NCBI GenBank assembly: GCA_003233115.1
Contig: QIKV01000124.1
Location: 1 to 64,000 of the forward strand
Direction of reading: 5' to 3'
DNA: 64,000 bases
Source: Oceanospirillales bacterium
GTDB taxonomy: Bacteria; Pseudomonadota; Gammaproteobacteria; Xanthomonadales; SZUA-36
A program made the translations under genes and the position numbers. Shown one piece after another: positions 19,417 to 28,182 of this stretch; the stretch's first letter is position 1, and every line of letters begins with the position of its first letter. Below the pieces are notes generated by a model. It made no database searches and was not told the origin of the DNA. It saw only the letters and a list, made by a program, of their open reading frames with translations.

Positions 19417-20658
19417 TCAGGGGATTCCTTTTGCGGGTACTATTCCGACCCGTGATAATGCTTCGGTTAGTTGCTGCCAGCGTTGTTCAAGGGTGCCGGT
19501 ATAGCCGATAGACATGCGTACCAGTCCCGGCGATATGTGCGCAGCAACCTTGTCTTCATCCGTCATTTCACTGGACGTGCTGCTGCCGGAACAGGACATC
19601 AGCGTGTCGAAGTAACCCAGGCTGACCGCCACATAACCAAAATGATATGTGTTTTGCAACAAATCCAGCAGTGCATTTGCCCGGTCTTCAGTACCCATGT
19701 CCAGGGTCAGAATTCCACCATAGCCGTAGTCCGCGCAATGCAGTTCGCTGAATAAGCGGTGGTCGGGGTAGTCCGGCAGACCCGGGTAGGTGACGGCCAT
19801 GTCCATGGCCTGCAATCTTTCTGCAATCACCTGGGTGCGGCGACCGTGCTCTGTCATGCGCAAGGGCAGGTGTGGAATACGCAGACTGATGTTAAAGGCC
19901 ACCTGCGGATCCATTGTCGGGCCAAGAATCATCAGCATGCCGGTATGCAGGTCCATCAACTGCTGGATAAACCCCCCGTCTGCACAGATTGCCCCGGCAA
20001 TGTGGTCAGATGCGCCGCTGATAAATTTGGTCATGCTGTGCACAACGATATCGGCACCGAGTTCATGGGGGTTCAGCAACAACGGACTGAAGGTATTGTC
20101 CACCACCAGTTTTATGCCGTGGCGGCGGGCAATTCTGCTCAATGCCGGTATGTTTGCAATTCGCAAAGTCGGATTGGCCACACTTTCGGTATAGATGGCA
20201 CGTGTACGATCGGTGATGGTGGCTTCCACTGCTTTAAGATCGGTGATATCGACAAGTGCCGTGCGGATGCCGGTCTTGGGAGGCAGCAGATCGTGCAGCA
20301 GTGCGTAGGTGCCGCCGTAAACAGCATTCGACGACACGATATGGTCACCCGCATCGCACAGTTGCAGCAAGGTGGCTGAAATAGCGGCCATGCCACTGGC
20401 TGTGCAGTAAGCTGCCTCGGTGCCCTCCAGCGCCGCCAGTTGCTTTCCCAGGTTATACACGGTGGGATTAAAATGGCGACCGTACAGATAGCATCCGCCT
20501 TGTTCGGGGCCTTTTTCCCCGCAAAATATTTCCGGCATCGTGTCAGGGTGCATCACGGTGAAAGTTGTACTCGCCTCCACCGACATATTGACGCCGCCGT
20601 GCTCACCAAATTCATGCCGGGTGTTGGCCATGACCTCTATCGGATTTCGATGCTTCAT
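19417..20658 (-). CDS. Cystathionine gamma-synthase family PLP enzyme
   Basis: YGRHFNPTVYNLGKQLAALEGTEAAYCTASGMAAI; SMTKFISGASDHIAGAI PLP-lysine region. Confidence 0.9.
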   Translation of the reverse strand: MKHRNPIEVMANTRHEFGEHGGVNMSVEASTTFTVMHPDTMPEIFCGEKGPEQGGCYLYGRHFNPTVYNLGKQLAALEGTEAAYCTASGMAAISATLLQLCDAGDHIVSSNAVYGGTYALLHDLLPPKTGIRTALVDITDLKAVEATITDRTRAIYTESVANPTLRIANIPALSRIARRHGIKLVVDNTFSPLLLNPHELGADIVVHSMTKFISGASDHIAGAICADGGFIQQLMDLHTGMLMILGPTMDPQVAFNISLRIPHLPLRMTEHGRRTQVIAERLQAMDMAVTYPGLPDYPDHRLFSELHCADYGYGGILTLDMGTEDRANALLDLLQNTYHFGYVAVSLGYFDTLMSCSGSSTSSEMTDEDKVAAHISPGLVRMSIGYTGTLEQRWQQLTEALSRVGIVPAKGIP

Positions 20659-21233
20659 GTAGTTGCTGCTTGATAATTCCCAGGCGGGAGGTTCCAGTAG
20701 ATTATATTCCCTGCCGGGAGACGATGCGGAAAATACCCTTGCAAGTGCTCAGAAAAGTACCGCGTGGACGGCTTGATCCTTGCTTCATTCTGCCATGTTT
20801 TGATCCGCTGCACAGTATTCCTGCAAAAAAATGGTTTATGGTTTATACTGGTTGTGCAAGGGAAAAATATTGTACAGAAATGGGAAGTTAGAAAGGGGAA
20901 ATCCTTCTTTAAACGGTATGATTTCAGCGGTGTTCAGCGAAATTATCGATTATTTTATCAATGGTTTACAATCGCACGAACCCAAATATTTACCCCCTCA
21001 GAAATAACAAGAATCGACTACAGCCATAAGGGCATGGGGCCCATTGGCTGATCGCCAATGATTGGTGAGGTTTTCGCGATATTCAATCGAGAAGGCTTAC
21101 GACACGGAAAGTGGCTAACAGTAAATCTGTTACCACAAAGTCTCCTGAAATATGGTAGGTGTTTGCCTGCATCTGCAAGCAACGACCAGGGGTATGTCTG
21201 CAACTGCAGGCTGCTGTATGAGGAGATAATAAA

Positions 21234-21488
21234 ATGCTGGTACTCGTTACATTACTTTTGGCGGCCTTGTTGGTTGCCACTGCTGTTATATGGTTGTTCC
21301 GAATTATAGTTAGCCGGAGAAATACGAATTACACATTAGGTGTGGCGCCCTCCCTGAGGTCGCAGTTGTATGCCCAGCAAGGTTATATCAAACTGGATTC
21401 CGGCTCAAAAAAGGCACTGCAGAAGCGTGCGCTGCCAGTAAAGCTACGCTCTGCCAGTGGCGAACTTAAAGCACCCTGGGGTTGGTGA
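21234..21488 (+). CDS. Small putative membrane protein (84 aa)
   Basis: gaggagataataaaATG with good SD; N-terminal TM LVTLLLAALLVATAVIWLFRIIV. Confidence 0.55.
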   Translation: MLVLVTLLLAALLVATAVIWLFRIIVSRRNTNYTLGVAPSLRSQLYAQQGYIKLDSGSKKALQKRALPVKLRSASGELKAPWGW

Positions 21489-21601
21489 TCTGCCCTTAGG
21501 GTTTACCCTCCAACCAGAGATCACATAGTACCAGCCAATGGCGTTATTTCGGTTAAGCCGGAGTAGCGTCATTGTGCATTTACACCAAAATGAAAAACTG
21601 T

Positions 21602-21658
21602 CTATAGCCAAAATGGCAAATTGGCTATAGACAGAATGGCAAATTGGCTATAGCCAAT
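21602..21658. repeat. Clustered inverted/direct repeats (23-bp period) ending in a 16-bp palindrome
   Basis: aatggcaaattggctatag at 21612 and 21635; ctatagccaa/ttggctatag arms; attggctatagccaat palindrome 21643-21658. Confidence 0.85.
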
Positions 21659-21783
21659 CTTGTTTGATGAATATACCGGTAATACAAATAGATATGAATC
21701 ATGTATTTGGTATGCCTGAGTATTTGGCAATAAAGAATTGCTGTTTTGCAAGTGAAATATTGAGCTCGAAAATGGAGAGACAA

Positions 21784-22164
21784 ATGATCGGATATATAAC
21801 AGTTGGCACCAATGATCTAAACAGGGCGGTGGCGTTTTACGATGCATTATTTGCCGATTTGGGTGCCGGACGTTTTTTAGAGCAGGATAGATTCGTTGCC
21901 TGGGCAGTGGCCCCTGATCAACCTGCATTTTCCGTCACACTACCATTTGATGGTAATGCCGCCACGGTGGGGAATGGCACCATGATTGCACTGGCTGTAG
22001 ACGCAACCGACAAGGTTGACGCGCTGTATGCGAAAGCATTGTCATTGGGCGCGACTGACGAGGGTGCACCTGGCCTGCGCATGGATGAGTTCTATGCAGC
22101 TTACTTCAGGGATCTTGATGGCAACAAGCTGAACGTATTCTGTCATCAACCCGTTGCAGCCTGA
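21784..22164 (+). CDS. VOC family (glyoxalase-like) protein
   Basis: MIGYITVGTNDLNRAVAFYDALFADLG; FYAAYFRDLDGNKLNVFCH. Confidence 0.92.
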   Translation: MIGYITVGTNDLNRAVAFYDALFADLGAGRFLEQDRFVAWAVAPDQPAFSVTLPFDGNAATVGNGTMIALAVDATDKVDALYAKALSLGATDEGAPGLRMDEFYAAYFRDLDGNKLNVFCHQPVAA

Positions 22165-22171
22165 GAGCAAT

Positions 22172-22855
22172 TCACGCACCGGGTCTGGTCGGCGCTCCCG
22201 GGCGTTTTAGGGTTGCGGGTAGCAGGGCCTCGACCCGTTCCATTACTTCCAGGCAGTCCACCATATCGTTGATGTAGTCCAGTTTATCGGTTTCCAGAAC
22301 CAACACTTCACTGAGGCGGTAGCTGCCCAGCCAGTCTTCATACAGGTGTTGCAGGCGCTTTAGATAGGCAAGCCGGATATCCTGTTCCATACGTCGGCCA
22401 CGCAGGCGGATACGTTTGCGCAGCGTTCTCATTGAACAGCGCAAATAAATCATCAGGTCGGGAGGCCGTATCGCACCAAGTATGACCTGGTAAAAACTCC
22501 AGTATGTAGCCCAGTCCCGACCCGTTAATTTGCGCATTTCATGAAGCGCCGTGGCAAAAATTTCCGCGTCTTCATAAATTGTCCGGTCCAGTACAACCAC
22601 ACCACACCGCCGCTGCAGTTGCTGGTGCATGCGGAATTTGCTGCTGAGGAAGTACACTTGAGAATGAAATGCCCAGCGGCTCATGTCCTGGTAAAAATCA
22701 GGCAGGTAGGGGTTTTCTTCGTTGGGTTCGTAAAATGGTTTGATCGCGTAGCTGCGGGTCAGAAATTCCACCAGGGAAGATTTGCCTGTACCGATGTTGC
22801 CGGCGATAGCAATGGTCTTGCCGAGCGGGCTTTTTGGTGGTGTGGCCTGGTGCAT
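22172..22855 (-). CDS. Deoxynucleoside kinase family protein
   Basis: IAIAGNIGTGKSSLVEFL P-loop; VVLDRTIYEDAEIFA; DLMIYLRCS; KRIRLRGRRMEQ. Confidence 0.88.
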   Translation of the reverse strand: MHQATPPKSPLGKTIAIAGNIGTGKSSLVEFLTRSYAIKPFYEPNEENPYLPDFYQDMSRWAFHSQVYFLSSKFRMHQQLQRRCGVVVLDRTIYEDAEIFATALHEMRKLTGRDWATYWSFYQVILGAIRPPDLMIYLRCSMRTLRKRIRLRGRRMEQDIRLAYLKRLQHLYEDWLGSYRLSEVLVLETDKLDYINDMVDCLEVMERVEALLPATLKRPGAPTRPGA

Positions 22856-22990
22856 GGAATATCCTGGTACAGGGCTGAAGCAATGTGTTGATGATATCCT
22901 CCCGGCCGGGTTTATCACAGCCATTCGTTTTAACCTGTATATTGCACGATCCCGGGATCGGTACACTGAACCTGAACATGGGTCTTTAAA

Positions 22991-24424
22991 ATGCTGAAAA
23001 AAATCGAACAACTCAGACAGGCCTCAACAGGGCTTGAACCTTCCGCTGCCGAGCGTGGCGACATGCTCAGGCAGACAGCAGTTTACGCTGAGACATTCCT
23101 GAACGAATTGGCGGAATTGAACGCCTTTGTGCCGGAGGATGGCCATAGCAACCGGCTTGTTCAGCCTTTCAGTGAAGACCCGGGCCGCTTTTCTGAACTG
23201 CTCAAGCTGCTGGCTGATGCTGTTGATCATGAAGGTATTAATGCCGCCTCCGGTGGCCAGATGGGCTATATACCCGGTGGCGGCATGTATCCTTCGGCAC
23301 TGGGTGATTTTCTGGCTGATGTGTTCAATCGTTATGCTGGTGTTGCTTTTGCGTCTCCCGGCGCGGTAAGAATGGAACAGCAACTGGTACGCTGGATGGC
23401 TGACATTGTTGGTTATCCTGACTCGTCGGGAGGGGATCTGACTTCAGGGGGCAGTATCGCCAACCTGACAGCCATCGTGACAGCGCGGGAAATAATGGAA
23501 GTCCGTGCCCGCGATGTTGAAAACAGTTGCGTTTATATCACCGCAGATACGCATCACTGTGTGGTTAAATCCCTGCGTGCAGCAGGACTGGCTGAATGCA
23601 ATATACGGCGGGTACCGATGGATAAGAAGTTCAGAATGAATGCACCCGCACTGGAGCAATTAATACTGGATGACAAGGCTGCCGGACTGCGACCCTGGCT
23701 AGTCACCGCTTCAGCCGGCACCACCGATACCGGTGCGGTTGATCCGCTCGAGCAAATCGCTGAGTTGGCAGAGCAGCATGATATATGGATGCACGTAGAC
23801 GCCGCTTATGGTGGTTTTTTTCTGCTGTGTGACGAGGGCAGACAGGTGCTGCGGGGGCTGGACAGGGCACATTCCGTTGTGTTGGACCCACACAAAGGAC
23901 TGTTTCTGCCCTATGGTTCCGGTGCCGTACTGGTCAGAGATGTAACGTGGCTGGCGCGAGCGCAGTCGTTTGAGGCCGACTACATGCAAGACGCCAGAAC
24001 GAGCGGGGGAGAATATTCGCCAGCGGAGCTGTCGCTGGAGTTAACCCGGCCTTTCAGGGGCTTGCGCTTCTGGTTACCGCTCAAGCTGTTTGGCCTGGCT
24101 CCGTTTCGAACAGCCCTGGCAGAAAAGATCTGGCTGGCGCGCTATTTTTATGCACAACTGGATAAGACACCCGGCTGGGAAATGGGACCCTTCCCGGACT
24201 TATCGGTGGTGACTTTTCGTTACCTGCCGCGCCACGGTGATGCAGATATTCTTAACCAACGCCTGGTGGAAGCTGTGCGTATGGATGGCAAAGTGTTTAT
24301 CTCCTCAACGCAGATTAACGGCAAGTTTGTACTGCGCCTGGCAGTTCTGCATTTTCGTACCCACCTCGAGCAGGTCAACTACGTGCTGGCGTTGCTAAAA
24401 CATAAGGCGCTTGAGTTGGGATAA
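22991..24424 (+). CDS. PLP-dependent group II decarboxylase (aromatic-L-amino-acid / L-2,4-diaminobutyrate type)
   Basis: SGGSIANLTAI; TADTHHCVVKSLRAAGL; HVDAAYGGF; VLDPHKGLFLPYGSG PLP-lysine motif. Confidence 0.9.
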   Translation: MLKKIEQLRQASTGLEPSAAERGDMLRQTAVYAETFLNELAELNAFVPEDGHSNRLVQPFSEDPGRFSELLKLLADAVDHEGINAASGGQMGYIPGGGMYPSALGDFLADVFNRYAGVAFASPGAVRMEQQLVRWMADIVGYPDSSGGDLTSGGSIANLTAIVTAREIMEVRARDVENSCVYITADTHHCVVKSLRAAGLAECNIRRVPMDKKFRMNAPALEQLILDDKAAGLRPWLVTASAGTTDTGAVDPLEQIAELAEQHDIWMHVDAAYGGFFLLCDEGRQVLRGLDRAHSVVLDPHKGLFLPYGSGAVLVRDVTWLARAQSFEADYMQDARTSGGEYSPAELSLELTRPFRGLRFWLPLKLFGLAPFRTALAEKIWLARYFYAQLDKTPGWEMGPFPDLSVVTFRYLPRHGDADILNQRLVEAVRMDGKVFISSTQINGKFVLRLAVLHFRTHLEQVNYVLALLKHKALELG

Positions 24425-24494
24425 ATGTATATAAATCGCTTTTCTTGTGTGTGGTTTGCTATATTTATCAGCTAAATAAGCGTACGGAAAAAGC

Positions 24495-25757
24495 ATGAAG
24501 CACCTTCGCCATCCGAATGAGATTAGCCGCGAGTCGCTCGTCAGCATCCTGGAAATCATGCACCGCCTGGCTGCGCCGGAGGCAATGCCGGAGCTTTTGA
24601 GGGAGGTTATCGAGGTTGGCAAGGTGGCCATCGTTGCAGAGACCGGCGTGTTGTGGTTGTTGGAAAGGAGTTCTCAGCAGCTTGTTATGGTGGTGCCGTC
24701 TGACACCTCTCCTGCGCGGGTGGAGCCCGGTGAATCCTGGGCCGGTAAGTGTGCCGTCGACCACGTTATCAGCAACATCCGTGATTGCCGGGAAGACGAA
24801 CTATTCCTTAAATACCCCCTGCATATTCCCGCAGGCGAAACCCGCTCACTGTTGAACGTACCGATTCTGGGTCAGGATGAGTCCCTGTTGGGTGTAATGC
24901 AATGGCTCGGGGCGGTGGTTGGGCAGTTCGATGAGCATGATGAATGGGTAGGGCCGGCACTGGCAGCACAAGCGGCGGTTGCGATACAGCACGCCTACAT
25001 GACCGATGAACTGCTCGCCAATGCGGTACTGAGCCAGGAAGTCGCTGTTGCACGTGAGATACAGATGAGTACCCTGCCGGATGCAATGCCCGAAATCCCT
25101 GGTTATGACCTGTATGGGCATTTTCAGCCGACGGAACAAACCGGTGGTGACTTATATGACCTCGCATTGTTAAATGGGCGCCTGTTCATGTTGCTGGGTG
25201 ATGCAACCGGCCATGGTTTTGGCCCCGCACTGTCAGCCACCCAAATGCAGGCCATGTTGCGGGTTTCATTCAGACTGGGTGCTGATCTTGATCATGCTTA
25301 CATGCACGTTAATAACCAACTGTCAGAAGATTTACCGGATGACCGCTTTATCACTGCATTTATGGGATTCCTGGATCCCGCTACACATCAGGTCAATTAC
25401 CATTCAGGCGGCCAGGGGCCGATACTGCACTTTCATGCGGCCCGTGAGAAATGTGACTGGTATAGCCCGACCAATTTCCCGCTTGGTATTATGGAAATCG
25501 ATGACCGGCAGGAATCCGCTGATTTAAGGCTTGAGCCGGGAGATATTCTGGCGCTGATATCTGATGGTGTTTACGAATACAACAACACGGGAGGAGAGGA
25601 GTTTGGTGAAGACCGGGTGGCCGGGGTTTTCAGGGCTCATCATCACTTGCCGATGTCCGCGTTGAGCCAGAAACTGATTCAGGCGGTCCAGGATTTTGGC
25701 GGGGGCGCACCGCAGGAAGATGACATCACCCTGGTGCTGATACGCCGCGAAGCATAA
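24495..25757 (+). CDS. GAF domain + PP2C/SpoIIE-type serine phosphatase (RsbU-like)
   Basis: GETRSLLNVPI GAF region; VAREIQMSTLPDAMP; TGGDLYDL; LLGDATGHGFGPAL; LALISDGVYEYNN. Confidence 0.92.
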   Translation: MKHLRHPNEISRESLVSILEIMHRLAAPEAMPELLREVIEVGKVAIVAETGVLWLLERSSQQLVMVVPSDTSPARVEPGESWAGKCAVDHVISNIRDCREDELFLKYPLHIPAGETRSLLNVPILGQDESLLGVMQWLGAVVGQFDEHDEWVGPALAAQAAVAIQHAYMTDELLANAVLSQEVAVAREIQMSTLPDAMPEIPGYDLYGHFQPTEQTGGDLYDLALLNGRLFMLLGDATGHGFGPALSATQMQAMLRVSFRLGADLDHAYMHVNNQLSEDLPDDRFITAFMGFLDPATHQVNYHSGGQGPILHFHAAREKCDWYSPTNFPLGIMEIDDRQESADLRLEPGDILALISDGVYEYNNTGGEEFGEDRVAGVFRAHHHLPMSALSQKLIQAVQDFGGGAPQEDDITLVLIRREA

Positions 25758-25778
25758 TCCGCAAGCGCTGGAGGAAAT

Positions 25779-26180
25779 ATGGAACAGAAATTCAAACGAA
25801 ATTTTGCTGAACTCAAGAGTATCGTCACGATGACTGAGGCGTTTTTCCGGCAGCAGGGCCTGCAGGCAGGATTGCGCAACGTGGTTGACCTTGCCACCGA
25901 AGAGTTGTTTGTCAATATGGTGACGTACAATACTGAATCTAATGAGGATATACTTATCCAAATGGTGCCGCATGAGCACGGTATCGAAGTCAGTCTGACA
26001 GACTACGATGTTGAGCGATTTGACCCGAGGAGCGCTGTCACCGTTGCTGTGGATATACCTCTGGATCAACGCACGCCAGGTGGGCTGGGTTTATATCTGG
26101 TACTGAAAATGGTCGATTCCATTCACTATGAGTACCGGAACAGAAAGAGCAGAATAACCTTTATCGTTGACAGGAAATAA
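25779..26180 (+). CDS. RsbW-type ATP-binding anti-sigma regulatory kinase
   Basis: VDLATEELFVNMVTYN (N-box like), TPGGLGLYLVLKMVDSIHYEY (G-box like). Confidence 0.9.
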   Translation: MEQKFKRNFAELKSIVTMTEAFFRQQGLQAGLRNVVDLATEELFVNMVTYNTESNEDILIQMVPHEHGIEVSLTDYDVERFDPRSAVTVAVDIPLDQRTPGGLGLYLVLKMVDSIHYEYRNRKSRITFIVDRK

Positions 26181-26183
26181 AGC

Positions 26184-26486
26184 ATGTTTGAAATTGAATT
26201 CTTCGATGGAGGTCACATTGCTGTGGCAGGGCGGCTGGATGCTGCACAGGCGGTGAAGGCACAGGCGCTTCTCGACCGGGCAGAGGGCCTGTGTGTACTG
26301 GACCTGGCCAGACTTGAATACATATCCAGTGCCGGGCTGGGCGTTTTACTCAAAACACACAAGCGTCTGATGGGTTCCGGCAACGGCATCAAGCTGATCA
26401 ATGTCAACCATCATATTCATGATATTTTCCGTTATTCCGGTTTCGACAAGTTATTTGAAATCGTGCCCGCAACCTCAGACGGTTGA
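26184..26486 (+). CDS. STAS-domain anti-sigma factor antagonist
   Basis: VLDLARLEYISSAGLGVLLKTHKRL contains the phosphorylatable-Ser STAS motif. Confidence 0.93.
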   Translation: MFEIEFFDGGHIAVAGRLDAAQAVKAQALLDRAEGLCVLDLARLEYISSAGLGVLLKTHKRLMGSGNGIKLINVNHHIHDIFRYSGFDKLFEIVPATSDG

Positions 26487-26558
26487 ATACGCTTATGCAG
26501 CGTACTGTAAAGAAAATTTTCGTATCTGCACCAACTTTTTCCGTCCCGGCCTGTAGTT

Positions 26559-27095
26559 ATGCATAAGGACAGGGATGCTGCCCTTGTAAACGACTGTCAA
26601 CGGGGTGACCGCGCGGCCATGGCCAAATTGGTCAGCCAGTACGAGCGGCCTGTTTTCAATGCGGCGTACCGGATACTGGGGAATACGGATGATGCAGCGG
26701 ATACTACACAAACCGTTTTTCTCAAGGTATTTGAACATATCGCTGATTATGACCCGAATTTCAGGTTTTTTAGCTGGGTCTACAGGATTGCAATCAATGA
26801 GTCTCTTAACCAGATTAAGAAACGCCACCACCAGGAGCCTTTGGCTGATAGCCAGGCTTCACCGTGGCGAAGCCCTGAAGAGCATATGGAATCAACAGCG
26901 CTATGCAACCGGGTCCAGGGTGCGCTGATGGAACTGAACGAGGATTACAGAACGGTGGTGGTGTTGAAACATATGTCAGGCTGCAGTTACCAGCAAATTG
27001 GCGAAATATTGCAACTACCGGAGAAAACGGTTAAATCCCGCCTGTATTCCGCCCGCCAGTTAATGAAGAAATCACTCAAAGCAACAGACCTTTGA
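26559..27095 (+). CDS. ECF-type sigma-70 family RNA polymerase sigma factor
   Basis: region 2: VFLKVFEHIADYDPNFRFFSWVYRIAINESLNQIKK; region 4: VLKHMSGCSYQQIGEILQLPEKTVKSRLYSARQLMK. Confidence 0.95.
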   Translation: MHKDRDAALVNDCQRGDRAAMAKLVSQYERPVFNAAYRILGNTDDAADTTQTVFLKVFEHIADYDPNFRFFSWVYRIAINESLNQIKKRHHQEPLADSQASPWRSPEEHMESTALCNRVQGALMELNEDYRTVVVLKHMSGCSYQQIGEILQLPEKTVKSRLYSARQLMKKSLKATDL

Positions 27096-27111
27096 CCGGG
27101 GACTGGCCACC

Positions 27112-27930
27112 ATGAATAAACATACTCCCGTTGACCCGTCCCGTGTTGAACAGCACGTGCTTGATCTGCTCAACTGCAGTATCGACGGAGCATTGAGTGC
27201 CGCCGGGCGGGCCGAGTTGGATGAACTCCTGGCTGGGTCCGCACAGGTGCGTGATTTGAAAGAAGAATTAGAGGTACTGGCGGGTATTCTGGACGGCCTG
27301 CCCGAGCAGGAGCCACCAGAGTATCTGCATCATGTGATTATCAGCCGGGCAGTGGCCGGCCAGGTGAGAGAACCCCCGGTCAGTGAAACCCGGGGGGAAA
27401 AGCCAGGACTTGCCATGAACCTGTTGTCCACCCCCTGGTTGCGTACCGGGCTTGCGGTAGCAGCAGGCCTGCTGCTGACGGTTGGCATTTACCAGACCGG
27501 TTCAGAAAATCTGTCACCTGAAGATACTTCCAGCATGGCCGGAACTGTTGTAAAAAATCCACGCGGTACGCTGCTTGACAGTACCCTGTTTGATGCCGAA
27601 GCGATGCGCGGAAAAGCGGAACTTCGTGAACAGGACGGTTTCCTGTCCCTCGATGTGCGCATCGAATCAGCAGGTTTGGCGGTTCTCAAGCTTGGTTTTC
27701 CAGAACAGGGCCTGGAGTTCGCCGGTACGAATGGACTGCAAAACCAGGCAGAAGATGTCACTGTGAAAAACGGTTTGGTCAGCGTCACCGGCAGCGGTCA
27801 GCAACATTATGCGCTGTTGTTTAAACGTACTGCTGAATTACCCCAGGACGGTCCCACGCCGCTGACTGTAGTTTTCTTTGCCGGCGATGTATTAGTTCAT
27901 GAGGCTGAATTGCGCGGGTCGCGGCGATGA
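27112..27930 (+). CDS. Putative single-pass membrane anti-sigma factor
   Basis: Directly downstream of ECF sigma; LLNCSIDGALSAAGRAELDELLAGSAQVRDLKEEL N-domain; one TM LRTGLAVAAGLLLTVGIYQT; no HxxxCxxC zinc motif. Confidence 0.7.
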   Translation: MNKHTPVDPSRVEQHVLDLLNCSIDGALSAAGRAELDELLAGSAQVRDLKEELEVLAGILDGLPEQEPPEYLHHVIISRAVAGQVREPPVSETRGEKPGLAMNLLSTPWLRTGLAVAAGLLLTVGIYQTGSENLSPEDTSSMAGTVVKNPRGTLLDSTLFDAEAMRGKAELREQDGFLSLDVRIESAGLAVLKLGFPEQGLEFAGTNGLQNQAEDVTVKNGLVSVTGSGQQHYALLFKRTAELPQDGPTPLTVVFFAGDVLVHEAELRGSRR

Positions 27931-28021
27931 TTGAGCGGATTCCGGGCGGGGCCCAGCACAATGAACCTCTGAGGGGGGGAAAGGCTGAAAGGCAATAATA
28001 AGGCCAAGAAGTCTGGAAATA

Positions 28022-28050
28022 CCGCCTGCCATCAGGCAGGCGGTTTTTTT
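28022..28050 (+). terminator. Rho-independent terminator of the sigma/anti-sigma operon
   Basis: ccgcctgcc-atca-ggcaggcgg-ttttttt. Confidence 0.92.
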
Positions 28051-28182
28051 GATGCGCCGGCCCGCAGAACACTGAAAACCACGCCCGGCAGTGAGCGGAT
28101 TTCCCTGAAGATATTGTGAAAGGACCATCAATTCGCGCAGAATACAGAACGAGCCACGTCACCCCACGGAATTCGCTGATCA

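Noticed and set aside
19759-20379. 206-aa plus-strand ORF antisense to the PLP enzyme
   Set aside because: Cys/His-rich shadow translation with no family features; opposite strand gene is unambiguous.
20764-21051. 95-aa ORF in the low-coding region
   Set aside because: No clear SD, no motif, composition looks random; not enough support.
21602-21658. Possible CRISPR array
   Set aside because: Only two direct copies, 23-bp period with no unique spacers, and no cas genes in the window.
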